From contig NZ_CABVHY010000033.1 of NCBI RefSeq assembly GCF_902497875.1, positions 1-64,000 on the forward strand: a stretch of DNA of 64,000 nucleotides. The letters run 5' to 3'. The notes beneath the pieces were generated by a model. It saw only the letters and a program-made list of their open reading frames with translations. It made no database searches and was not told where the DNA came from. Both the position numbers and the translations under genes were made by a program. This document shows positions 25,516 to 34,644 of this stretch, in pieces (position 1 is the first letter of the stretch; each line of letters opens with the position of its first letter). Source of the stretch: Pseudomonas fluorescens (GTDB lineage Bacteria; Pseudomonadota; Gammaproteobacteria; Pseudomonadales; Pseudomonadaceae).

Positions 25516-26408
25516 GCAGCTCAGCACACACCCGCGGTTTCACCCTGGTCGAACTGGTCCTGGTGATCGCCCTGGCCGGCGTTGTCCTGGTACTGATTGG
25601 CAGTGTGCTGTCGAGTCCGTTGCAGGGTTTCGTCGATCAGAGCCGACGCGGCGCGCTGGTGGATCAAGCGGCCAGCGCACTCGACCGGATGATCCGCGAT
25701 GTGCGCATGGCCGTGCCCAATTCGATTCGGGTATCGGCCGATGGCCAGGCGGTGGAGCTGCTGCTGATTCACAGTGCCGCGCGCTACCGCTCGAACCGGC
25801 AGGACAGCGAAGGCCTGCGGTTTTCCACGGAGGCGGCCGGCACCTGCGCCAGCACCACCGTGGGCGGTCGCTGCGATGGCGTGCAGGTGTTGGACGCGGC
25901 GTTCGATCCCGCAGGCGCGCGCTGGATGGTGCTGTACAACATCGGCGCCGAGTCGGGGGGTGTTCCGGTCGCCGGGAGCAATCTCTGGGCACCCGCTAAC
26001 CCGGGCGTGATGACCCCCACCGGCAGCACCTTCAGCCTGATCCCGGGAGCCCCGGCAGGGGAAAGCCTGATCGCGGTGGGCAACCTGCCCGTCGGCGGTT
26101 TTCGCTTCGCCTACGAGTCGCCGCAGCATCGATTGTATCTGGCCAGGTCGGTGGTGGGCTTTCGCTGCCAAAATGGCCAATTGCTGCGCTACAGCTATGA
26201 CCGACTGCTGCCTGCGCTACCCGCTGCCCCACCCGCCGACTCCAGTCCCGTGCCTATGGCACGCAATGTCGACTGTGGGCAAACCCAGTTCACCTACCAA
26301 GCCGGCAGCACCCAGCGCAGCGGCTTACTGTCCCTGGTGTTGCGGATCACCCTCGAAGGCGAAAGCTTCCAACTCTTGCAACAGGTCCATGTCGACAATG
26401 CGCCCTGA
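25512..26408 (+). CDS. mshO: MshO-like minor pilin, 298 aa
   Basis: The leader MSSSAHTRG precedes FTLVELVLVIALAGVVLVLI. The body is large for a pilin (GspJ/MshO type) and contains ALVDQAASALDRMIRDVRM, the typical 'R.ALDRM.RDIR' helix, with four cysteines placed for two disulfides (GTCAS, GRCDG, FRCQN, VDCGQ). It is probably a minor pilin at the tip. Its stop is overlapped by the mshP start. Confidence 0.82.
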   Translation: MSSSAHTRGFTLVELVLVIALAGVVLVLIGSVLSSPLQGFVDQSRRGALVDQAASALDRMIRDVRMAVPNSIRVSADGQAVELLLIHSAARYRSNRQDSEGLRFSTEAAGTCASTTVGGRCDGVQVLDAAFDPAGARWMVLYNIGAESGGVPVAGSNLWAPANPGVMTPTGSTFSLIPGAPAGESLIAVGNLPVGGFRFAYESPQHRLYLARSVVGFRCQNGQLLRYSYDRLLPALPAAPPADSSPVPMARNVDCGQTQFTYQAGSTQRSGLLSLVLRITLEGESFQLLQQVHVDNAP

Positions 26409-26826
26409 TCTCCGCTGGCCTCGTCGCACCCAGGGTTTTGGCCTGGTGGCGGCCATGTTTTTGCTCATCGTGGTGACCCTGGTGGTGATCGCCATGGCGC
26501 GTCTGTCCACTCTGCAACACGGGAGCAACAGTCTGGCCATCCAGCAAGCACGGGCCTATCAGGCTGCGCGGGCCGGCCTGGAGTGGGGAATAATCCAGGT
26601 GATGAACACCGGCCATTGCGTGGCGGGAACCCCCGACCTGAGCGGCAATAATCTTGCCGATTTCAATCTCGGCGTGGCCTGCAACGGCACTAGCTACCTG
26701 GATAACAACGGCTCCACCGTACAGATCTTCCGCTTCACCTCCACCGCGCAGAACGGTACGCCAGGCAGCCGCTCCGATTACGCCTATCGACAACTTGCCG
26801 CAACCATAGAACAAGGCACTCCATGA
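26398..26826 (+). CDS. mshP: MshP-like protein, 142 aa
   Basis: The N-terminus MRPDLRWPRRTQG leads into FGLVAAMFLLIVVTLVVIAM, a pilin-like hydrophobic helix without the Glu5 residue, as in GspK/PilX-type and MshP proteins. It continues with IQQARAYQAARAGLEWGIIQ, the PilX-like helix, and a short globular part with two cysteines. ATG at 26389 is also possible. The stop overlaps mshQ by 4 bp. It is probably part of the tip complex with MshD and MshO. Confidence 0.78.
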   Translation: MRPDLRWPRRTQGFGLVAAMFLLIVVTLVVIAMARLSTLQHGSNSLAIQQARAYQAARAGLEWGIIQVMNTGHCVAGTPDLSGNNLADFNLGVACNGTSYLDNNGSTVQIFRFTSTAQNGTPGSRSDYAYRQLAATIEQGTP

Positions 26827-29800
26827 GCAGACAAGCATTCATCCGCAGGGGCTTGTGCGTTGTGCTTCTGGCGGGCCTGGCGCTGACCAGCCTGGCTCAC
26901 GCCGCCACCACTTATACCTTCAGCCTGACGGGTACAAATGCGCCATGCTCAGGCGCCTGGACCCGCAGCGGCAATACGTTCACCTGCAGCGGTCAGATGA
27001 ACCTCAATGGCGGGGACGCATTGGCGACCGGCACCTTGATCGTCGGCAACATTACCGTGGTGGCGAATCAGGGTTTTTCACTGAACTCCAACACCATCGG
27101 CACCAGCAGTAACACGGTGACGTTGGTCTCCGCTGCCGGGGCGATTAACGTCCAGGGTTCCGGGAGTACGTTCAGTGCTTCGGTGAGTTCCACCGATGGC
27201 GCCATCAGCATGAACAACGCCACGGTGACAGGCTCCGTCCAGACCGCCCGCGGCGCCATGACCCTGATCAGCAGCACTATTGCCGGCGATGCTCTGGCCG
27301 GCGGCGCGATTACGGCCACGCGAAGCTCGGTCGGCGCCAACCTGATCAGCAGTACCGGAGCCATTACGCTGACCGATGTCAAGGTCGGTGGTTTTGTCGA
27401 GGCCCTGGGGGCGGTCACTCTTCAATCCGACAGCGAGGTGAGCGGAGCGCTGACCAGCCGCGCAGGCGCGCTCACCTTGACCCGCTCCAGCGTCGGTGGC
27501 GATGCCCAGGCCTACGGTGCCATTACGGGGACTGACACCCAGGTCAACGGCAACCTGATCAGTAGCACGGGGGCGATTACCCTGGATAGAGGTAGCGTGG
27601 GCAATGACGTTCGCGCCGAAGGCGCCATCACCGCAACGGCCACGCCGGTGACCGGCAACCTGACCAGCAACGCAGGCGCTATAACACTCACCCGTGGCAG
27701 TGTCGGCGGTAATATCCTGGCCGCCGGCGTGATTACGGCGACCGATGCGCCGGTGACCGGCAACCTCACCAGCAGCACCGCCGCTATCACCCTGGTGCGC
27801 GGCAGCGTCTCGGGCGATGTCAATGCGGCTGCCGCCGTCACCACTACCGACACTTGCGTCGGCGGCAATGTACGGGCCGGTGGCGCTATCACCCTCACCC
27901 GCACCAGTGTCGGCGGCAATGTCCAGGCCGGTGGCGCCATCACCTCCACCCACAGTTGTATCGAAGGCACCATCAAGGCCGGCGGCGCCACCACCATCAC
28001 CGGCAGTTGCTCATCCGGTCAGAACCATTCCAGTTGCAAGGCTACGCCGCCGACCAAGGCCCTTGATCACTTCGCGTTCAGCTATGGGGCCGCAGCGCTG
28101 ACCTGCAATCCGCAGCCGATCACCATCAGTGCCTGCAGCAGTGCCGACTGCAGCCTTTACGCCGATCCCGTCAGTATTACCCTTAGCCCCACCAGCGGCT
28201 GGACAGCCATACCGCCGGCAGTCATGAGCGGCAACACCCTGACCTTCAGCGGTGGCAGTGCCCAGGCAACATTGCGCAGCGGCTCAGCGGGGAATGTAAG
28301 CCTGGCTGTCCTCTCGTCGGTCCCTGCCAGCACCAGGCCGGTCGTCTGCTCGACCAGCGGTTGTACGATCGGCTACGCCGAAAGCGGTTTTATTTTCGAT
28401 GTGCCAACCCTGATCGCGGCCCGACCACAGAGCAACATTGCCTTGCGCGCCGTGAAAAAAAGCGATGCCTCGCAGGCCTGTGTGCCCAGTTTCTCCAGTG
28501 TCACCCGCAAACTGAGTTTTACCTCGGCCTACCTTGATCCCGGTACCGGCAGCCAACCGGTGCTGGTCAATGGCACCTCGGTAACGGGCAGCCCGCGCGA
28601 GTTGGATCTCGCCTTCGACAGCACCGGCAGCGCGCGCCTTACCGTCCGTTACGACGATGCCGGGCAGATGATGCTCACGGCCAGCTACCAGGGCAGCGCC
28701 GCCAACAACGATGCCGGACTCACCATGAGCGGGAACGATGTGTTCGTCGCCAAACCCTACGGCCTGTGCCTGCAGACCGATTCCACGTGCAGCGTTGCCG
28801 GTGTCAGTAGCGATTGCAAGGTGTTCCCCAATGTGCGCGCGGGCGACGCATTTCCCCTGCGCATCCAGGCGGTCGGCTGGCTGGCAGACGGCGAGCCACT
28901 GACAGCGGCGGCGTTGTGCAGCAACCATATCGTCACGGGCAATTTCCGGATGGCCGACATTCCCCTGGTCAGCGCAGTGGTCGCGCCCGTGGGCGGCGAC
29001 AATGGAACAGCCTCGCCGTCTGCATACCGTCATGAGTCAGGTAGCCAGACGACGACCCTCACCTCGATTTCCGAGGTCGGTGTATTTCGACTGAGCGCAA
29101 CGCCATTGGCCAATGCCTATTTCGGTGAAACCGTCAGTGGCGGTCAGAGCGGCCTGGTCGGACGCTTGATTCCCGCTTATCTGGGCGTCCAGGCAAGTGC
29201 CAGTCTGACGCCCAGCTGTAATTCGTCCTTCAGTTATCAGGGTCAGCCCATGGCCTTTGCCGCCGGACAAGAGCCTGACTTGAAGGTCACCGGTTTCAAT
29301 CGCGCCGCCAGCATCACGCGTAACTATGATCGCGGTGCATTCTGGCGGTTGGCGACGCCGGTGCCGAATGCCTACACCTCTAATACCGGCAAGCTCAGCC
29401 TGGATGCCAGCGGGCGCCTGACCAGCAGTGGCGGAGCCAGTCTGACGCGAGGTGGTGTCGACGATGGCGACGGCACCCAGAGCTACCGCTGGCGCAACGA
29501 AACCCTGCGGTACACCCCGGCCATCCTGCCATTGGCCGATGACCGGCCATTTATTGCGGCCATTGTCGGGGGCTTCAGCGCTGCATCATTGACCGACAGC
29601 GATGGTGCCTGTTTTGGCGGTGGCAATGGGTGTTCGGCGTATCACTATGACTTCGCCAACAGCCCGGGTAGCGAAGTCCGTCTCGGTCGCTTGCGTCTGG
29701 GTAACGCCCATGGCTCGGAATATCAGAATCTGGACCTGCCCTTGAGCATCGAGACCTGGCAAAACGTTGCCGGTGGCAGCTTTCGGGTTGAAGGCCTGGA

Positions 29801-30101
29801 TACCTGCACCACCGCCACCGTTTTGCAGGCGCCGGGGCTAAGCTCCTACACGGGACAGCTCGGCCAGAAAGATTATGGCAATGACAAGATCACGTTAATC
29901 GCGCCGAGCGCCGGCCTGGGCCTGTTGCGCCTGCAGGCTCCCGGCATCAATGGATCAGTCCTCGGTCAGTTAGCGGCAATGCCGTCCTGGCTTTTCTATG
30001 ACTGGAATGGCAAGGGCCGCGAGGCGGCAACGGGGCTGGCCAGATTCGGCATCTATCGAGGTTCGCCGTCGATGATATTTCACCGGGAGGTTTATCGCTA
30101 A
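26823..30101 (+). CDS. mshQ: MshQ-like exported protein with internal beta-solenoid repeats, 1092 aa
   Basis: A signal peptide (LCVVLLAGLALTSLAHA, ending at about residue 27) is followed by a repeat region from about 165 to 405. A 39-40-residue double unit of the form 'GAITLTRGSVGGNV.AGGAIT.T...V.GNL.SST' is repeated about six times, consistent with a beta-solenoid. The C-terminal 650 residues show the DUF6701-like MshQ layout with spaced cysteines (KPYGLCLQTDSTCSVAG) and end in LARFGIYRGSPSMIFHREVY. It is the last gene of the locus. MshQ is thought to be a surface or tip adhesin; that role is inferred from family and position. Confidence 0.85.
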   Translation: MSRQAFIRRGLCVVLLAGLALTSLAHAATTYTFSLTGTNAPCSGAWTRSGNTFTCSGQMNLNGGDALATGTLIVGNITVVANQGFSLNSNTIGTSSNTVTLVSAAGAINVQGSGSTFSASVSSTDGAISMNNATVTGSVQTARGAMTLISSTIAGDALAGGAITATRSSVGANLISSTGAITLTDVKVGGFVEALGAVTLQSDSEVSGALTSRAGALTLTRSSVGGDAQAYGAITGTDTQVNGNLISSTGAITLDRGSVGNDVRAEGAITATATPVTGNLTSNAGAITLTRGSVGGNILAAGVITATDAPVTGNLTSSTAAITLVRGSVSGDVNAAAAVTTTDTCVGGNVRAGGAITLTRTSVGGNVQAGGAITSTHSCIEGTIKAGGATTITGSCSSGQNHSSCKATPPTKALDHFAFSYGAAALTCNPQPITISACSSADCSLYADPVSITLSPTSGWTAIPPAVMSGNTLTFSGGSAQATLRSGSAGNVSLAVLSSVPASTRPVVCSTSGCTIGYAESGFIFDVPTLIAARPQSNIALRAVKKSDASQACVPSFSSVTRKLSFTSAYLDPGTGSQPVLVNGTSVTGSPRELDLAFDSTGSARLTVRYDDAGQMMLTASYQGSAANNDAGLTMSGNDVFVAKPYGLCLQTDSTCSVAGVSSDCKVFPNVRAGDAFPLRIQAVGWLADGEPLTAAALCSNHIVTGNFRMADIPLVSAVVAPVGGDNGTASPSAYRHESGSQTTTLTSISEVGVFRLSATPLANAYFGETVSGGQSGLVGRLIPAYLGVQASASLTPSCNSSFSYQGQPMAFAAGQEPDLKVTGFNRAASITRNYDRGAFWRLATPVPNAYTSNTGKLSLDASGRLTSSGGASLTRGGVDDGDGTQSYRWRNETLRYTPAILPLADDRPFIAAIVGGFSAASLTDSDGACFGGGNGCSAYHYDFANSPGSEVRLGRLRLGNAHGSEYQNLDLPLSIETWQNVAGGSFRVEGLDTCTTATVLQAPGLSSYTGQLGQKDYGNDKITLIAPSAGLGLLRLQAPGINGSVLGQLAAMPSWLFYDWNGKGREAATGLARFGIYRGSPSMIFHREVYR

Positions 30102-30138
30102 GCGCCGGGTTTCGATCGTCGAAACTTGGGCTAAGCTC

Positions 30139-30454
30139 GTAGGAGCTGCCGCGGGCTGCGATCTTTTCGGGCTTGGCGCTGGTCTGCGGGAAGATCAAAA
30201 GATCGCAGGCTACGCCAGCTCCTACAGGTATTGCGTACATCCGGGTAGGAGCTGCCGCAGGCTGCGATCTTTTTAGGCTTGGCGCTGGTCTGCGGGAAAT
30301 CAAAAGATCGCAGGCTTCGCCAGCTCCTACAGGTAGTGCGTACATCCGGGTAGGAGCTGCCGCAGGCTGCGATCTTTTCGGGCTTGGCGCTGTCTGCGCA
30401 ACGATCAAGAGATCGCAGGCTACGCCAGCTCCTGCAGGTATTGCATACATCCGA
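30139..30454. repeat. Array of three tandem REPIN units, about 105 bp each
   Basis: Units begin at 30139, 30245 and 30350. Each begins GTAGGAGCTGCCG(C/A)GGCTGCGATCTTTT and ends with the reverse motif AAAAGATCGCAGGC(T)ACGCCAGCTCCTAC, then about 22 bp ending CGTACATCCGG. Each is a pair of REP palindromes in opposite orientation. The rest of the gene-free stretch 30102-30536 shows nothing else. Confidence 0.9.
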
Positions 30455-30536
30455 CAATGAGCGGCTGTAGGCGTACAGGTTCGGCGTAGATCCGACAATT
30501 CAGACTGGCCCAAACATTTCACGCAGGATTGACGTG

Positions 30537-31910
30537 ATGACCAAGCCCCTCCTCTCCTTCGAAGAACTCAAGCGCGCGGCGGCCTCCGGCGAGATCGATA
30601 CCGTGCTGGTGTGCATGGTCGATATGCAGGGGCGACTGGTCGGCAAGCGTTTCCAGGTCGAGTTTTTCATCGACAGCGGGCATGAAGAAACCCACTGCTG
30701 TAACTACCTGCTGGCCGACGATATCGACATGGAGCCGGTGCCGGGTTACGCCGCTGCCAGCTGGAGCAAAGGCTATGGCGATTTTGTGCTCAAACCCGAC
30801 ATGGCCACGCTGCGCCGCGTGCCTTGGCTGGAGTGCACGGCGCTGGTGCTCTGCGACGTGCTCGATCATCACCATCGGCAAGACTTGCCGCACAGCCCGC
30901 GGGCAATCCTGAAAAAACAGATCGAGCGCCTGCGCGAACGCGGCTATACCGGTATGTTCGCCTCGGAACTTGAGTTCTACCTGTTTGATGAGAGTTACGC
31001 GGCCATCCACGAGCGCAATTATCACCAACCGAAGACCGCCGGCCATTACATCGAGGATTACAACATCCTCCAGACTACCCGCGAGGAGCCGGTGCTTCGG
31101 GCCATTCGCAAGCATCTGCAGGCCTGCGGCATTCCCGTGGAAAACTCCAAGGGTGAATGGGGCCCCGGCCAGGAAGAGATCAACATTCGCTATGCCGATG
31201 CCCTGACCATGGCCGACCACCATGTCATCATCAAACACGCCTGCAAAGAGATCGCCCAACTGCAGGGCAAGGCAATCACCTTCATGGCCAAGTGGCGCTA
31301 TGACGCCGCCGGTTCCAGCAGCCATGTACACAATTCGCTGTGGGACAAAAATGCCAAAAAGCCGCTGTTCTTCGACCCCAAGGCCGAGTTCGGCATGTCG
31401 AAGCTGATGCGCTCGTGGGTGGCCGGGCAGCTCAAATACGCCAACGACATCACCTGCTTTCTCGCGCCCTACATCAATTCGTACAAGCGATTCCAGGCCG
31501 GCACCTTTGCGCCGACGCGGGCGGTATGGAGTCGGGACAATCGCACCGCGGGCTTTCGTTTGTGCGCGGAAGGCAGCAAAGCCATCCGCATCGAATGTCG
31601 CATCGGCGGCGCCGACCTCAACCCCTATCTGGCCTTCGCCGCCTTGATCGCCGCGGGCCTGGCCGGTATCGACGAAAAGCTCGACCTCGCGCCGCCTTTC
31701 GAGGGCGATGCCTACCTCGATGAGCATTTGCCTGAAGTGTCGAAGACCCTGCGCGATGCCTGCGCCGCACTCAAGGCCTCGAGCATGTTGCGCGAGGCGT
31801 TCGGTGATGAAGTGATCGAGCACTACGTACACACCGCCGAGTGGGAGCAGAAAGAGTACGACCGGCGGATCACCGACTGGGAACTGCAGCGCGGCTTCGA
31901 GCGCTATTGA
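30537..31910 (+). CDS. Glutamine-synthetase-family gamma-glutamyl ligase (PuuA/IpuC-like), 457 aa
   Basis: This is a glutamine synthetase fold of the gamma-glutamylpolyamine-synthetase group: KRFQVEFFID, FASELEFYLFDESY, GEWGPGQEEINIRYADAL (the metal-binding Glu residues), SSSHVHNSLW, and NRTAGFR with CRIGGADLNPYLAFAA. It lacks the adenylylation-site region of GlnA and is about 457 residues, so it is probably not for ammonia assimilation. Such enzymes join glutamate to an amine using ATP. It is followed after 7 bp by an aldehyde dehydrogenase, then an iron alcohol dehydrogenase and a permease, so the substrate is probably an amine or amino alcohol. Confidence 0.85.
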   Translation: MTKPLLSFEELKRAAASGEIDTVLVCMVDMQGRLVGKRFQVEFFIDSGHEETHCCNYLLADDIDMEPVPGYAAASWSKGYGDFVLKPDMATLRRVPWLECTALVLCDVLDHHHRQDLPHSPRAILKKQIERLRERGYTGMFASELEFYLFDESYAAIHERNYHQPKTAGHYIEDYNILQTTREEPVLRAIRKHLQACGIPVENSKGEWGPGQEEINIRYADALTMADHHVIIKHACKEIAQLQGKAITFMAKWRYDAAGSSSHVHNSLWDKNAKKPLFFDPKAEFGMSKLMRSWVAGQLKYANDITCFLAPYINSYKRFQAGTFAPTRAVWSRDNRTAGFRLCAEGSKAIRIECRIGGADLNPYLAFAALIAAGLAGIDEKLDLAPPFEGDAYLDEHLPEVSKTLRDACAALKASSMLREAFGDEVIEHYVHTAEWEQKEYDRRITDWELQRGFERY

Positions 31911-31917
31911 GACCACC

Positions 31918-33309
31918 ATGACCTCGATGATTCATCTCATCTCACCGGTCGATGGCCGGGTCTACGCCGAACGTCGTTGCGCCGATGCTGCGCAAATCGA
32001 CCAGGCTCTGAGGGCGGCCACAGCCGCCCAGGCGCAATGGAAACGCCGGCCACTGAGCGAACGCGCCGCCTTCTGTAGCGCCGCGGTGGACGCGATGCTG
32101 GCCATGAAGGCTGAAATCGTGCCTGAACTGGCTTGGCAGATGGGCCGCCCGGTGCGCTTTGGCGCCTTTGAGCTGCGCGGGTTCGAAGAGCGTGCCCGGC
32201 ATATGATCGCCATTGCGCCTGAAGCGTTGGCAGCGCTTGAACCCACGCCTGTCGCGGGTTTTCGGCGCTATATCAAACGCGAGCCGTTAGGTACGGTCCT
32301 GGTCGTCGCACCCTGGAATTATCCCTATCTGACGGCGGTGAATACGATCATTCCGGCGCTGATGGCCGGCAACAGCGTCATCCTCAAACACGCTTCACAA
32401 ACGCTGCTGGTCGGCGAACGTTTCGCCGAGGCCATGCGCCGCGCCAATCTGCCTGAAGGGCTGTTCCAGAACCTGCTGCTCAATCATGTCTATACCGGGG
32501 CGATCATTGCCTCTGGAGGGGTGCAGCAGGTGAACTTCACCGGTTCAGTGGACGCCGGCCAGGCCATGCAACACGCTGCCGTCGGAGGTTTCCTCGGCGT
32601 CGGCCTGGAGCTCGGCGGCAAAGACCCGGCCTACGTGCGGGCAGACGCCAACCTCGAGCACGCGGTGGAAAACCTGGTGGACGGCAGCTTCTTCAACTCC
32701 GGGCAGAGCTGTTGTGCCGTCGAGCGTATTTATGTCGATGAAAAAATCTACCCGGCCTTTGTCGAGCGCTTCGTTGCCTTGACCGGCCAATACGTGCTCG
32801 GTAATCCGCTGAACCAAGCCACCACCCTCGGCCCAATGGTCACGCCGAGCGCCGCTGAATTCGTTCGGGGTCAGATCGCCGACGCACTGTCCAAGGGCGC
32901 CAGGGCACTGATCGATCCGAAGGCCTTTCCCGCAGACGCGCCGGGCAGCGCCTACCTCGCGCCGCAGGTGTTAGTCGACGTTACCCATCAAATGTCAGTC
33001 ATGCGCGAGGAAAGCTTTGGTCCAGTGGTCGGCATCATGCCGGTGGCCAGCGACGACGAAGCCATCGCCTTGATGAACGACAGTGAGTTCGGGCTCAGCG
33101 CGTCCATTTGGACCCAAGACCTCGCCGCCGCCGAACACCTGGGCAACCAAATCGACACTGGCACGGTTTTCATGAACCGCTGCGATTACCTGGACCCGGC
33201 CCTGGCCTGGACCGGAGTGAAGAACAGCGGGCGCGGCGTAACCCTGTCGCGCCTTGGCTACGAACATCTGACCCGAGCCAAATCCTTCCATCTGCGCCAC
33301 GAGGTGTAG
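31918..33309 (+). CDS. NAD(P)-dependent aldehyde dehydrogenase, 463 aa
   Basis: The family landmarks are in place: VVAPWNYPY, FTGSVDAGQ (the cofactor-binding loop), LELGGKDPAY (the general-base Glu) and NSGQSCCAVERIYV, in which the first Cys is the nucleophile. The ending is KNSGRGVTLSRLGYEHLTRAK. The enzyme would oxidise the aldehyde made by the adjacent alcohol dehydrogenase to an acid. It begins 7 bp after the ligase and ends 3 bp before the next gene. ATG at 31927 is an alternative start. Confidence 0.9.
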   Translation: MTSMIHLISPVDGRVYAERRCADAAQIDQALRAATAAQAQWKRRPLSERAAFCSAAVDAMLAMKAEIVPELAWQMGRPVRFGAFELRGFEERARHMIAIAPEALAALEPTPVAGFRRYIKREPLGTVLVVAPWNYPYLTAVNTIIPALMAGNSVILKHASQTLLVGERFAEAMRRANLPEGLFQNLLLNHVYTGAIIASGGVQQVNFTGSVDAGQAMQHAAVGGFLGVGLELGGKDPAYVRADANLEHAVENLVDGSFFNSGQSCCAVERIYVDEKIYPAFVERFVALTGQYVLGNPLNQATTLGPMVTPSAAEFVRGQIADALSKGARALIDPKAFPADAPGSAYLAPQVLVDVTHQMSVMREESFGPVVGIMPVASDDEAIALMNDSEFGLSASIWTQDLAAAEHLGNQIDTGTVFMNRCDYLDPALAWTGVKNSGRGVTLSRLGYEHLTRAKSFHLRHEV

Positions 33310-33312
33310 AAC

Positions 33313-34473
33313 ATGAGCCTGACTGGAAACTGGAACTACCCCACGAGCATTCGCTTCGGTGTCGGCCGCATCGCCGAGTTGGCCGAGGTCTGTCGCAGCC
33401 AGGGTATCCAGCGACCGTTGCTGGTCACCGACAGTGGCCTGGCGCGCGTGCCGATCACCGCGGCGGCGCTGGAGGCCTTGCGCGCCGCCGGTCTTGGCGT
33501 AGCACTGTTTTCCGACCTCAAGCCCAATCCGGTCGAAGCCAACCTGGCGGGTGGGCTCGACGCCTGGCGCGCGGGCAACCACGATGGGGTGGTCGCCTTC
33601 GGCGGTGGCAGCGGCCTGGATATGGGCAAGCTCATCGCCTTCATGAGCGGCCAGACCCGACCGGTCTGGGATTTCGAAGACATCGGCGACTACTGGACCC
33701 GCGCCGACGACAGTCACATCGCCCCGGTCATTGCGGTGCCGACCACCGCGGGGACCGGCTCCGAGGTCGGCCGTGCGGCGGTGATCATCGATGAGCGGAC
33801 GCACACCAAACGCATCATCTTCCACCCGAAAATGATGCCGCGGGTGGTCATCAGTGACCCGACCCTGACCATCGGCATGCCGGCCAAGGTCACCGCCGGC
33901 ACCGGCATGGATGCTTTTGCGCATTGCCTGGAGTCGTACTGCGCCCCGGGTTTTCACCCGATGGCCGAGGGTATCGCGGTGGAAGGCATGCGGCTGGTGG
34001 CCAATGCCCTGGTACGGGCCGTACACACACCTTCGGACCTTGAGGCGCGAGCGCAAATGCTCGCGGCTGCCGCGATGGGCGCCACTGCCTTCCAGAAAGG
34101 TCTGGGCGGGATGCACGCGCTCGCGCATCCGGTGGGAGCTCTGTACGACACCCATCACGGCATGACCAATGCCACCTTGATGCCCTATGTCCTGCAGTTC
34201 AATCGAGCGGCTATCGAGGAACGCATCACCCGCCTGGCGGCTTATCTGCGTCTGCCCTCCCCGGGTTTCAGCAGCTTCCTGGCCTTCGTCCTCAAGCTGC
34301 GCAAGGACATCGGCGTACCGCATACGCTGTTTGAACTGGGCGTGGATGATCGCCAGGCCGACCTGATCGCCGACATGGCGATTGTCGATCCCTCTGCCGG
34401 CGGCAACCCGCTGCCATTGACCCGGGACGGCGCGGCACAGATTTTCGACGCGGCTTTTCACGGCCGTCTGTAA
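33313..34473 (+). CDS. Iron-containing alcohol dehydrogenase, 386 aa
   Basis: This is a group III dehydrogenase: the NAD-binding GGGSGLDMGK motif (about 98-107), VPTTAGTGSEVGRAAVI, and the metal-binding region with Asp (GMDAFAHCLESY) and the His motif GGMHALAHPVGALYDTHHGM. It probably oxidises a hydroxyl group to an aldehyde, here perhaps of a gamma-glutamyl amino alcohol. It sits 3 bp after the aldehyde dehydrogenase and is cytoplasmic. Confidence 0.92.
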   Translation: MSLTGNWNYPTSIRFGVGRIAELAEVCRSQGIQRPLLVTDSGLARVPITAAALEALRAAGLGVALFSDLKPNPVEANLAGGLDAWRAGNHDGVVAFGGGSGLDMGKLIAFMSGQTRPVWDFEDIGDYWTRADDSHIAPVIAVPTTAGTGSEVGRAAVIIDERTHTKRIIFHPKMMPRVVISDPTLTIGMPAKVTAGTGMDAFAHCLESYCAPGFHPMAEGIAVEGMRLVANALVRAVHTPSDLEARAQMLAAAAMGATAFQKGLGGMHALAHPVGALYDTHHGMTNATLMPYVLQFNRAAIEERITRLAAYLRLPSPGFSSFLAFVLKLRKDIGVPHTLFELGVDDRQADLIADMAIVDPSAGGNPLPLTRDGAAQIFDAAFHGRL

Positions 34474-34644
34474 AACCAAGGTCGCAGCCTACGGCTGTCC
34501 ATGGCCAAGACGCAGCATGAATGGGTTCCATCCATTAGAGGCAGGGTTAGAGGCAGGAGCAGTACGACAGGGGGTTGAAGGCCAGCCCATTCGGCAACGC
34601 ACAACGCCAATGGATGTGAATCAAAACCTGAAGGGGCACAGATC

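Noticed and set aside
30139..30454. CRISPR array
   Set aside because: The 105-bp units are repeated over nearly their whole length, have no unique spacers, and consist of REP palindromes. No cas genes are present.
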